Source: Cunninghamia lanceolata (lineage: Eukaryota > Streptophyta > Pinopsida > Cupressales > Cupressaceae). From it: a stretch of DNA of 64,000 bases. Shown here piece after piece: positions 1 through 9,239 of this stretch. A program made the position numbers and the translations under genes. The notes beneath the pieces are model-generated. The model searched no databases and was not told where the DNA came from. It saw nothing but the letters and a program-made list of their open reading frames with translations. The stretch is taken from positions 9,574,501 through 9,638,500 of the forward strand of contig BSBN01001017.1 in the NCBI GenBank assembly GCA_027924645.1. Reading direction: 5' to 3'. Position 1 is the first letter of the stretch. Every line of letters begins with the position of its first letter.

Positions 1-319
1 AAAAGAGGAAGTATTTTTCTTATGATTGTTGTAATTGCATCACTTGGAAGTTTTGGGACAATGATTTTAGAGTTGATCCTTGTGATTATGTTTAATATGC
101 AAGAAGGTAAATGCCTTGCATTTTATATGAATACTTGTTTTTATGATGGTAAATGTCTTTCTTGATGGATAGGGTCTTCTAGATGTAGGTAGGGGAGTGG
201 CTTTCAATGTGGGGCTGATGCCCAAAGTGGCTAGCCAGGATAACGCATTGAAAGTTGGTAACCAAGCGATAACCTAATTAATGAATTAAGGGGTTGGGTA
301 GTTTATCACATTAATTAAG
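1..319. other. Left flank of Element 1, no gene recognised
   Basis: This stretch was contiguous with 11735 onward before Element 1 inserted at TTAAG. It holds no open frame or motif I recognise. By position it probably belongs to the older repeat whose other part ends at about 12771. Confidence 0.4.
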
Positions 320-539
320 TGTTGACCTATTTTCCTCTATGCAGAGTTAAATAGTTCACCTTGTATTTTCCTTGAAAATCCTTTAGAAATGACCTTACAA
401 GGCTTAAATCCTTCAAATATTTATGCTATGCCTTGTCAAAAATCCCAAAAAATCTCACCTAGAGAATCTTTGTTGAAAACCCAGAAAAACCTAGAAACCC
501 TTTATCTTGAAGTGCTTTCCAACAGAGATAAATCTCAAT

Positions 540-1500
540 TTTATACTTAGTATCTGTATATGCATTTTCGAATGTATGTTCACATGTACATTTGCCATTG
601 TATGTTCACATATGCAAAGGAAATGTACATCGGCGAGATACAAAGTACCATATACAATTACATATGCAAGGGGTGGAATGCAAGGATGAATGTATGTTCG
701 CATTGTATGTTCAAACATACAATCGCATATACAAAGGAGAAGATGTAAAGAGAACATACAAGGCCGACATACAAGGGGGACATACAGATTCACATACAAA
801 GGCAAATCTGAGATACAAAATAAAGATGCATGTATGTGCCAACATACAAAGGGCAATATACATTCACAGATACAAGGGTCATATGCAATGTAAAGATACA
901 TCGGCAACATACAAAGGAAAAGATGCAAGTCAATATGCATCGGGTTACAATTACATATGCAAAGATGAATGTATATCAAGTTGTATATTACGGATGCATA
1001 AGGGGTGTACATCGCCGATATACAAGGCAAAGATACAAAGTGTAGATGCAAAGAAAATATGCAAAGGCCGACACAAAGATACAAAGGTGCTTACATATTG
1101 GGCGATTGTATCTTATATGCATTTTCCAATGTATATTCGCATATACAAGCAGCAAATAAAGAAGATACAAAGGATGGGGTCCACCATTGTATGTATATAC
1201 AATTGTATGTTTGTACATGCAATCGCATATACAATGGGAATATACATTCCTGACATACAAGGCCCGGACCCAAAATGAATGTACATTCCAGTTGATAAAG
1301 GCACAAGTAATTGAATGTATCTTTTGTTTGTATGTTTCACGTTGTATGTTTACACATACAAGGGTGATATGCAAAGCCAATATACAAGGGTCACATGTAT
1401 ATGTCGAAATAAAGTGTTTGCATGTAAGTGGTTTGTATGCAGTTTTCCTTTGTATATTTCACATTGTATATGCGATATACAAAGGGGTAGATACAATGGC
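540..1500. repeat. Reiterated ACATACAA/TTGTATGT tract with short hairpins inside the 5' LTR
   Basis: The words ACATACAA, ATATACAA, GATGCAAAG and their complements recur dozens of times at irregular spacing on both strands. This creates short inverted repeats. Examples are 702-711 with 714-723 (10-bp perfect arms, 2-base loop) and 1342-1349 with 1354-1361 (8-bp arms, 4-base loop). The same tract is present in the 3' LTR at about 9470-10440. Confidence 0.8.
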
Positions 1501-2254
1501 GACCTACAACCCGGACGTGACTGGAGAATTAAATGCAGTTGATAATCTTTTGAGGTCTACAACAATGAATGTACATGCAATTGCATGTGCCGGTGTACAA
1601 TTGCGATTTACAAACGCCGATTCAAAAAATAAAGACCCGCGTTTGTATGCAGGCGCATACATATTGCAATGCATATACAAAGACACTTCAGAGGTCGATT
1701 TAAATACCGAATGCAACATAGATTCAAAGGGTCTTTCAGATGCCGATTCAAGTTGCAGATGCAAAGCGATATACAAACACAATTGACCAAAAACTTTGAC
1801 TACCCATATCTCCTCCATTCTGGCAAATTTTGACATGCTTCAAAAGGCAAAAATGCTTGTTTTTGCCTCCTCTTTCATCTAGTGGGCTTTAATGGAGGAT
1901 ATTTTCACTTTTAAATTTTGGATCTAGATTTGCATGTTTTGGCGACTGGACATTTCAGTGACCATTTTTGGGCAGATGCAGATATTTGTTGCATTCATTG
2001 CTGCAGGTAGATGTTCAGCAACTCGCATTGATGACTAGAAATATCTCTCCACCACCTTGTTTCAAATACATATATTCATTGTTGAAGATTGATGATGTAG
2101 CAGCTTGCATTAAAGACTCAAAATATCTTCTATCTACCCTGTTCCAGATCTTTCATGCCATAACTTTTGCAAGTACGCATCCCTTTAGGCAGATATTTTC
2201 TGACAGCGCCCATGGGGCGAACTTATTGTAACTGACTTAGGTCATATGAAAATG

Positions 2255-2262
2255 CTATATAT
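2255..2262 (+). promoter_or_regulatory. Putative TATA box of Element 1 LTR
   Basis: CTATATAT lies near the junction of the long upstream part and the terminal ~540 bases of the LTR. It is conserved at 11180-11187 in the 3' LTR. It is a plausible core promoter only; no start site can be read from sequence. Confidence 0.45.
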
Positions 2263-2809
2263 GCATAGGAGAGAGATGTAAAAAAGGTTGGAAATTTTTA
2301 GTATTTAGTCTTTCTATTTCCAAACAGAGCTTTCTGCTACTGTAACTATGCCTTCTTAGTAAATACACACAAGATATTTTACCTCTTTTACTGAGTTTTA
2401 GTTTAGTGTGAATCTGCATATGATTGTCTATGAACATATTTTTCCTCTCAATCATTTTTTGTTTCTCACCTCTGCTAAGAATCATTTGAATCTGTGTATG
2501 TCTACTTGTTGTATCTGGGTATGTTGTGCATTTTCTTAGTATTGTGAGGGTTCTTTTAGTCAACTTGGTGAATCACCCCTTTATTTTCAAGTTTTTTTTG
2601 TTTCATCTTTCATTTTAAAGTATTCCTTCTCCCTTTTCCTCTACAAATTCAGTAGATTTTAGGTGATAACCAGTTAAGGAAGCCGGCCTTCTCCAGAGGT
2701 CTGATCTCATTTTGTAAGGTCCCACACTTCGAGATCATTCCCATGTTTCTCTAGATTGCTAAAGTTTTACAACTGCAGTAAGGGTGCAAATATGAGAGAC
2801 AATAGTTTC

Positions 2810-2828
2810 TGGCATGCCCGGTGGGACC
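2810..2828 (+). promoter_or_regulatory. Primer-binding site of Element 1
   Basis: TGGCATGCCCGGTGGGACC lies 5 bases inside the 5' LTR. It begins with TGG, the complement of a tRNA CCA end, as plant LTR elements require. Nearly the same sequence follows the LTRs of Element 3 (43306 and 53228). I could not assign the tRNA with confidence. Confidence 0.75.
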
Positions 2829-3030
2829 TAACAATCATTTTGCTAGTTATGATATGCTACCAGCATTATCAGTCTTTTAAGAGGCAATTTTCTGCATATC
2901 TGGTGACTCATGCTGAGAAAGGACAAGTAGATCAGTGCTACTATCACATTTTATGAGAAAAATTCAAACTCGGAGTGTGGGTTCATTTGATTACTTGCAG
3001 TTGTCTCTGCCTAGAAGATAGAGTAGAGCT

Positions 3031-4600
3031 GTGGTAAGGACTCCAGTTTCTAAAAGAGTACAATCAACTCCACCAAGTTTCAGACCGATTGCACCTGTAG
3101 CCCCTGTAACAGCTCAAGCAAACCTACCTCTAGCTATTCCAATGGCAAGAAATCAGCCATTTGTGGCTTTTGATGGGGGCAACCCATTGAATTTGATAGT
3201 GCATGACATTATGCCCATGGCAGCTTTGAAGAGTCTACCCTATTTCACAGGGGAGAATCAAACTACCCCAATTGAGCACATTAGAGACGTAGCTTCTCTA
3301 TGTGGTGTTCATCATGTAACCCAAGAAAATGTAGCCATCAGGCTGCTAGTTGCCTCTTTTAAAGGAAAGGCATTACAATGGTTCAGGAGTTTACCAGTGC
3401 AGACCATAGGAACCTAGGATGATCTGGGTGATAAATTAAACAAGCAATTTCAAGATAAGTCAAACAACTTGTCATTGGTGGAACAACTGACTACAATAAA
3501 AAGAGCCCCCCAAGAGCAAATGATGGATTTCAACTTCTAGTTCTAGAAGACATGGGACAGAATTCTTGTCATGGTAAGGCCTCCATCAGAATATGCATTC
3601 TTGTATTTTTTGAAAGCCCTAAATAGTGATATTTCAGTGATGATACAATCATTGGGAGGTACTAGTCTACTTGATGCATATGAAATAGCTATTAGAGCAG
3701 AAAACAACCTGATCCATGCTGAGAAAATAGCTCCTAGATGACTAGTGCCCATCTTCCCTGAGATTCAAGCATCGATGCCCTTGCCAATCCCATATTTTGT
3801 CCCTTTACCTGCTACTGCAGCATTGCCAAGTGCTGCCAATTCTAAAAATGCTGCTCCTAGCTCATCACAAGAGTTAAGAGAGATTAAAAATAGCCAACAG
3901 AAAATAGAGAACATCCTACAAACTTTTGGGAATGAGCTGGTAAATAGCAAAAAGCAGTAGTCCTAGAATAGACAACCTTATCAGCAACCCAGCCAAGGGC
4001 AGAATCACCCTTATCAAGGGCAGAATCAGCCATACCAAGCCAACAGACCTCCATATCAAGGTAATTACTAGGGTACCAGGCAGAATGTGAACCAAAGGCC
4101 TTTCCAGTCTTACAATCTGGCACCCATTAATGTAGTAAGGGACCTTGTCCCTATTCAGAATAACCTTGCAACTGAATATGAATGGTGTTTTCCATGTAAT
4201 CAGCCACACAGTCAGGCAACCTGGTCAAATGGGGTGATAAATCAGGCTCTGATGGTGCAAAATGTTGCAGTCTCGCAGCCAAACACACCTAATGAGGGGG
4301 CTATGCAATAGCAGGAGTAACCTCAGAGTGATTCTGCCTTCATGAATTGGCAAGAAGGTGAATTATGTGGCGTGAATAGAGATGATGCCTCAGTTGCAGC
4401 AAATACAAGAGCCAAAAAGAGGGGTTATGAGATAGATCAAGCAACAAACAAAGGAAAAGGAACTGCTGATGCTTCTACATCCCAGATTCCCCATATTTTG
4501 CAAAGAAATATTCAAGCAACACAAGGGAATAGCCTCATTTACAGGCTGATACTATTGCTACAAAGTCACAACAAAAGGTAAATGTCACTCCACCTTTCAA
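3031..4600 (+). pseudogene. Element 1 gag region
   Basis: This is the retrotransposon Gag polyprotein, which would form the virus-like particle. The frame beginning at 3031 has a capsid-like section including ALKSLPYFTGE and KALQWFRSLP, a pattern typical of plant gypsy Gag. After it come a glutamine/proline-rich stretch with repeated QNQPYQ-like units (about 3960-4080) and a possible zinc knuckle at 4186-4224. That knuckle has Cys-X2-Cys-X3-His, but its last expected Cys is Trp. The frame is broken at about 3418, 3538, 3739, 3958, 4069 and 4309, mostly by TAG where Gln would fit. A frame change near 4580 precedes the protease. It cannot encode a full Gag. Confidence 0.8.
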
Positions 4601-4613
4601 TATCATTGAAAAT

Positions 4614-5445
4614 ATGAAGAAGATGAATGTGACAATATCTATGTGGGATTCCTTAGCAATCCCAGGTCAAAAGGACATGTTGCAATCTACCTTGTCTGAT
4701 TTAAAAATGTCAAATGATGCAACTGTTGACCCAACTAGGGCTGTTCTTACCAATTCATCCCAGGACAACAACAAACAACCAAACAAGAGTGCTAAACCAC
4801 TTCCATTCTATGTGTCTTTAATAGTTGGAGACAAGATAGTGCATAACTAGATGGTGGAGTGGTGCAAGTAGTTCTGTGATGCCAAAACAGATTGCAGACC
4901 AATTAGGATTGAAGTACCAACCCCTGGAGAAAGGTGTGCTTCAGTTAGATGGCACAGCTGTTAACACTATAGGTATGATAAAAGATCTAACTCTCACCTT
5001 GCACACTTGCCCAAATGTTTCCATTTCCCAGGAGGTATTCATCATAGACTTACCTCCTTATTTTGCCATGTGTTTGTCAAGAGAGTTCACAGCCAAGATA
5101 GAAGGATATTTATCCTCGGACTGGTCCCACATGTTTTTCAGGACCAGATATGGTACAAAGGTTACCCTAAAGTCTGAATTACTTACCCAATATCACATAG
5201 ATCCTTATACACCAAGTGTTGTTAATGCAAATTGCATTATTTCTGATGATCTTGAGCTTGTTGCTACTCAAGAGCTACAAGCTGAAAGTATACCAGAGGT
5301 GATGTTAAAGGAGTGGGCCTCAGAAAATGTTGTATATGATCCTGAGGGGCACATTCAAGAAACTGGTATGGGGGTTTACATACTCCATGAACTTGAAACA
5401 GAAATTCCAAACCTTGTAAAGAATGCAAAACAGCAGATAGAGTAG
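4614..5445 (+). pseudogene. Element 1 aspartic protease region
   Basis: This is the retroviral-type aspartic protease region that would process Gag-Pol. A spacer (4614-4850) containing the line PFYVSLIVGDKIVHN leads into GASSSVMPKQIADQLGL, the usual surroundings of the DSGA active site of gypsy proteases. The Asp-Ser codons themselves are disrupted at about 4855-4865: the frame moves from 3 to 1 there, consistent with a 2-base deletion. Downstream, TIGMIKDLTLTLHTCPN and EVFIIDLPPYFAMCLSREF look like the protease flap and C-terminal part. The frame continues to 5445, stops, and resumes in the same frame at the RNase H domain. The damaged catalytic motif means no active protease. Confidence 0.75.
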
Positions 5446-5463
5446 CAAGAGGAAGTATAGAAA

Positions 5464-5952
5464 ATGTACTTCGATGGCTCTAGGAACAGGAATGGATCTG
5501 GTGATGGTGCAATGCTTGTGTCTCTACAAGGTGAAAGATATTATTCTGCATTCCATTTTACTTTTTCATGCACAAATAACACTGCTGAGTATGAGGGATT
5601 GATCCAAGGTTTACAGTGGGCAAGGAAGAGGAAAATTGGCTATTTATAGGTGTTTGGGGACAGTGAACTTATTGTAAATCAGGTAAGAGGACTACATGTT
5701 ACAAAGAATGATACTTTGAAATGCTATAAGCATAGGGTATGGGATATGATTGAAGGGTTTGATGCTTTCAATCTGATCTCTATTCCAAGAAATCAGAATT
5801 ATCATGCAGATAGGTTAGCTGTGATTGGGGCTCAGTTTGATATCCCCAGTGATATTCAAAGAGAAAAGGTGCAGCCTCATGTGAAAATAGTTGACAGGCC
5901 TTCTATCCTTGACAATAACATTCATTTGCAGGTTTTTGAGAGTGATGAGTAG
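5464..5952 (+). pseudogene. Archaeal-type RNase H domain located upstream of RT
   Basis: This is an RNase H fold that would cut RNA in RNA/DNA hybrids. The four expected acidic residues are visible: Asp in YFDGSRNRNGSG (5473-5475), Glu in NNTAEYEGLIQGLQWA (5587-5589), Asp in FGDSELIVNQVRG (5659-5661) and Asp in IPRNQNYHADRLA (5809-5811). The order and the CTNNTAEYE and GDSELI signatures match the extra (archaeal-type) RNase H of Tat-like plant gypsy elements, not the normal gypsy RNase H. One TAG near 5647 divides it. It is in the same frame as the protease before it and the RT after it, so the position is native to the polyprotein. In described Tat elements as I know them the domain sits after RT and the gypsy RNase H, so this placement is unusual. 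Confidence 0.82.
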
Positions 5953-5988
5953 ATCCTGTATTTCCTGTTAGAAGAAGATGAGTTTTCT

Positions 5989-7165
5989 GTGATGAATCAG
6001 GATAAACTCAAACAACAATATGGCAATGATCAAATTGTTCAGTTAAGAACAAACAAGCTACCCAAGGGATTGGTAACCTTGGAATCTATTTTTAGTACTG
6101 ATGATCAGCTAAAAAGAAATAAAACCAGCATGCAGGTCAAAGAGGAACATTACGAGGAGCTGGAAATTTTCAAAGGTAAGCTTCTCAAAATTCATAAAAT
6201 CTGTTCGCCTGAGGATAGGAGAGCTTTTATTACTCTTTGTCAAGAGTTTGAAGATGTGTTTTCTTGGGATTACTCTGACCTAAAGGGGTTTGACCCTCAT
6301 ATTTCTTAGCATACCATAGAGTTAGAACCAGGTACAAAACCTGTGAGGCAGAAACAAAGGGCTTTAAATCCAAAACTTGAGCCTCTAATGATTAAAGAGT
6401 TAACCAAGCTGATCGAGGGAAAGATCATTTTCCCTATCAAGCATACTTCTTGGGTCTCCAACCTTGTCCCTGTGAGAAAAAAGAATGGAGAGATTAGGTT
6501 GTGTGTTGATTTTAGAGACCTTAATAGAGCCTCCCTGAAAGACCACTACCCGCTGCCCTCAATGGAGCAGATTTTGCAAGTAGTGGCTGGTTCTGAAAGA
6601 TTCTCCTTGCTTGATGGATATTCTAGCTATAATCAAGTGTTAGTCAAGGAGGAAGATCAATTTAAAACTGCTTTTACTACCAAATGGGGCACCATGGCCT
6701 ACAAAAGGATGCCTTTTGGTCTATCAAATGTTGGCTCTACTTTTCAGAGAGCTATGGATATGGCTTTTAAGGGTCTGCTATATAAATTGGTACTGGTGTA
6801 CCTTGATGACATTACAGTTTTCTCTAAAGATGCAATTGAACACTTATTCCACTTGAGGCAAGTATTCGAGAGATGTAAAGAGTTTAGGATATCTCTCAAT
6901 CCCAAGAAATGCATTTTTGCTGTGCATGAAGGCAAGCTTTTAGGACACATTGTGTCAAAAGAGGGAATTACCATTGATGCAGAAAGAGTAAGGGCTATTT
7001 TGGAGCTACCTTTACCCAGTCACAAGAAGGGACTGCAAAGTTTTATTAGCAGAATTAATTTTCTACGAAGATTTATACCTAACATTGCAAATCTATTGAA
7101 GCCTCTGACCTCTATGTTAAAAAAAAAATATAGTTTTCAGTTGGACAAAAGAGGCCAAACTCAGC
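5989..7165 (+). pseudogene. Element 1 reverse transcriptase
   Basis: This is an RNA-directed DNA polymerase of gypsy type. An acidic/helical linker (5989-6309, with EEHYEELEIFKGKL) precedes the RT core from 6343. RT motifs in order are LCVDFRDLN, HYPLPSMEQIL, LLDGYSSYNQ, TAFTTKWGTMAYKRMPFGL, the catalytic VYLDD (Asp-Asp at 6805-6810), SLNPKKCIFAV and LGHIVSKEGI. All catalytic carboxylates of the core are retained. One stop (TAG, 6307) separates linker and core. Near 7126 an A-run has one base too many relative to the homologous region of Element 2 and throws the frame from 1 to 2. Apart from these two breaks it is the best preserved domain of the element. Confidence 0.9.
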
Positions 7166-7610
7166 TTTGAGTCCATAAAAGAAGCGTTATCGACTGCACC
7201 AACTCTGGTAAATCCTGATTTCTCAAAATATTTTATCTTGTATGCTTATGGCAGTATAGATACAATCTCTGCGATTCTGGTATAGCAGTAGAGTGATGGC
7301 TTTGAACAGCCAATCACTTTCTTTAGTCAGGGGCTGGAGGAGTATGAGCAGAGGTATAGCTTCATTAAAAAACATGTCCTTGCAGTGGTAAGAAGTCTCA
7401 AGAAGTTCAGGCATCTTATTTCTAATAATAAGATACATTTGATGGTTGCTCACCCTAGCGTGAAAGAGTTCTTGTTAGGTAAGGATGTAAATGAGAAAAG
7501 GGCTGGTTGGATCACCAAAGTCATGGGATATGACGTGGATATCAAGATAACCAAGCTTGTCAGAGGTAGAGGACTCAGTGTACAGCTTGCTACCAGTTCT
7601 GAGAATAAAA
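7130..7610 (+). pseudogene. Element 1 gypsy-type RNase H, catalytically degenerate
   Basis: This domain follows RT directly, where the standard gypsy RNase H belongs. The fold is still readable: ESIKEALSTAPTLVNPDF, then FILYAYGSIDTISAIL, then RYSFIKKHVLAVVRSLKKF, then IHLMVAHPSVKEFL. The residues that are catalytic in active relatives are replaced. The first Asp (TDAS-like motif) is now in YAYGS, the Glu helix reads IKKHVLAVV, and the Asp of the TDH-like motif is Ala in VAHP (about 7448). Element 2 carries the same replacements, so they predate decay. Two TAG stops lie at about 7285-7292. It is probably a structural tether between RT and integrase, like the retroviral connection domain (inference). 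Confidence 0.82.
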
Positions 7611-7639
7611 TAGAAAAAGAGGAGGAAGTGCTTCTGACC

Positions 7640-8941
7640 ATTGAAGATGCACATCAAGATGATACAACAGCAGTGGGCACAAGTTGGGTTAACAACATGA
7701 CTCAATTTTTGTAAACTAGTAAATGTCCAGCGGGTCTAGACAGAACCAAAAGAAGATATTTTGGACTGCAGTCCATTCCATATGTTTTAATAAATGGCAT
7801 CCTTTTCAGAAAATACTTTAATGGTGTGTTGTTAAGGTGCATTGATAATGGTCAAACTGACAAAGTGCTACATGAGTTTCATGATGGAATAGCAGGGGGT
7901 CATTTTTCCCCAAGGACTACTGCTTGGAAAATAATGAGAGCGGGATATTACTGGACCATCTTATTTAAGGATGCCCATGCATGGGCTAGAAAATGTGTAA
8001 AATGTGCCATGTTTGCAGGCAAAGAAAGGCTACCAGCTTCACCTCTACAACCAATTCAAGTATAATAGCCCTTCATGAAATGGGGCATTAACTTTGTAGG
8101 TCTCATTAACCCACCATCAAGTGCAGGCCACAGATGGATACTTATAGCTACAGACTATTTCACAAGGTGGACTCAAGCAGTGGCTCTAAAGGAATCCAAT
8201 GAGATTGTTGTTTTGAACTTTTATCATGATTTGGTGTCCAGATTTGGAGTGCCTGAATCAATCATCTTAGACAATGCTTTAGCTTTTGTTGGATTGAAGA
8301 TAACTGATTGGGCTATTAAGAATGGGATCTATTTGAACACTTCATCAAATTATTACCCACAGGGTAATGGTTTGGCTGAATCTACAAATAAGAGCCTCAT
8401 AAGGATTATTAAAAGATCAATGGAGGACAACCAGAGGACCTGGCACACTAATATGAAATATGCCTCATGGGCAGATAGAATAACTCCCAAGAGGTCTATT
8501 GAAAACTCCCCATATATGTCAGTTTATGGGAAAGAGGCAAGATTGCATGTGTCTATGGAGCTACCAGCACTTGATATCATGAATCAGCTAGAGATGTTTG
8601 AAGAAGATGATCCCATGGCCGTCAGATATGCTCAACTTATGGAGCTTGAAGAAATCAGAGATAAAGCTATGAAAGCTATGGAGTATCACCAGCTTCAGAC
8701 AAAAAGAACTTTTGATAAGAAAGACACTCCTAGAGTTTTTAGGGAGGGTGATATGGTACTCAAGTGGGATGAGTTGAAAAGTGGGCCAGGGAAGCACTCT
8801 AAGTTTGACAGTTTCTGGAGTGGCCCATTTATCATTACTGAATGCAAGGAGCACAATACATTTCAGTTATCAAACATGGATGGAGAGAATTTGCCTATCC
8901 CAGTCAATGGGATGCACCTAAAGATTTGTTTTGAGGTATGA
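7640..8941 (+). pseudogene. Element 1 integrase
   Basis: This is a DDE integrase that would insert the cDNA into the genome. It has an N-terminal HHCC zinc domain (LHEFHDGIAGGHF ... CVKCAMF, about 7868-8015). The catalytic core has Asp in IATDYFTRW (8153-8155), Asp in ILDNALAF (8270-8272) and Glu in GLAESTNKSL (8378-8380), with 35 residues between the second Asp and Glu. A C-terminal GPY/F-like module follows (FWSGPFIITEC, about 8812-8850). A TAG at 8063 and one at 7712 interrupt the frame. The long open frame 8075-8941 keeps the whole core and C-terminus, ending with the normal stop. Confidence 0.9.
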
Positions 8942-9239
8942 CATGCCTTGTAAATCAGTAAATTAGGTTTCTTGCTTTCAATAAGTGCTACTACATAATA
9001 GTTTAGATCCCTTTTTATTTTTCCTAAGTGCTACTAACATAGTTAGTTGGGTTGCTTTCAGGATTTGGTTCTATTTTTGGTCTTTCCAATGTTCTTCACT
9101 GCTAATATGCTGAGTTGCTAAAGTCAGGATTGTTTGTCAAGATATATTTTTAGTCTATGTATGACTCCATGCCCAATGGATGCTTAAGGCCACTGATCTA
9201 ATTGTTTAGTAGGCAAACATCCCATAGAAGTCGCCAAAT
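8942..9239 (+). other. Element 1 region between integrase and 3' LTR
   Basis: This is non-coding sequence with a local direct repeat around AAGTGCTACTA (8981 and 9026). The bases just before the 3' LTR (about 9214-9239) are not a clean purine tract. They resemble the equivalent bases before the 3' LTR of Element 2 (about 19370-19394): a core reading CAAACA then CCC, AGA and GTC is shared. Confidence 0.55.

Larger units (their letters stand above)
320..2804 (+). repeat. Element 1 5' LTR
   Basis: It begins TGTTGACC and aligns along its length with 9240-11729. The right end was placed by alignment: the 3' copy ends AACA, whereas this copy reads AATA, a C-to-T change in the terminal CA. It contains a reiterated ACATACAAAGG-type tract (about 540-1500), a T-rich region, and a TATA-like motif at 2255-2262. 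No coding function is inferred for the short open frames in the reiterated tract. Confidence 0.92.

Noticed and set aside
491..1786. Overlapping open frames of 60-228 codons in the LTR (and the matching set at 9346-10758)
   Set aside because: They arise from stop-poor ACATACAA-type reiteration, overlap on both strands, and encode Tyr/Cys/His-rich strings with no fold.
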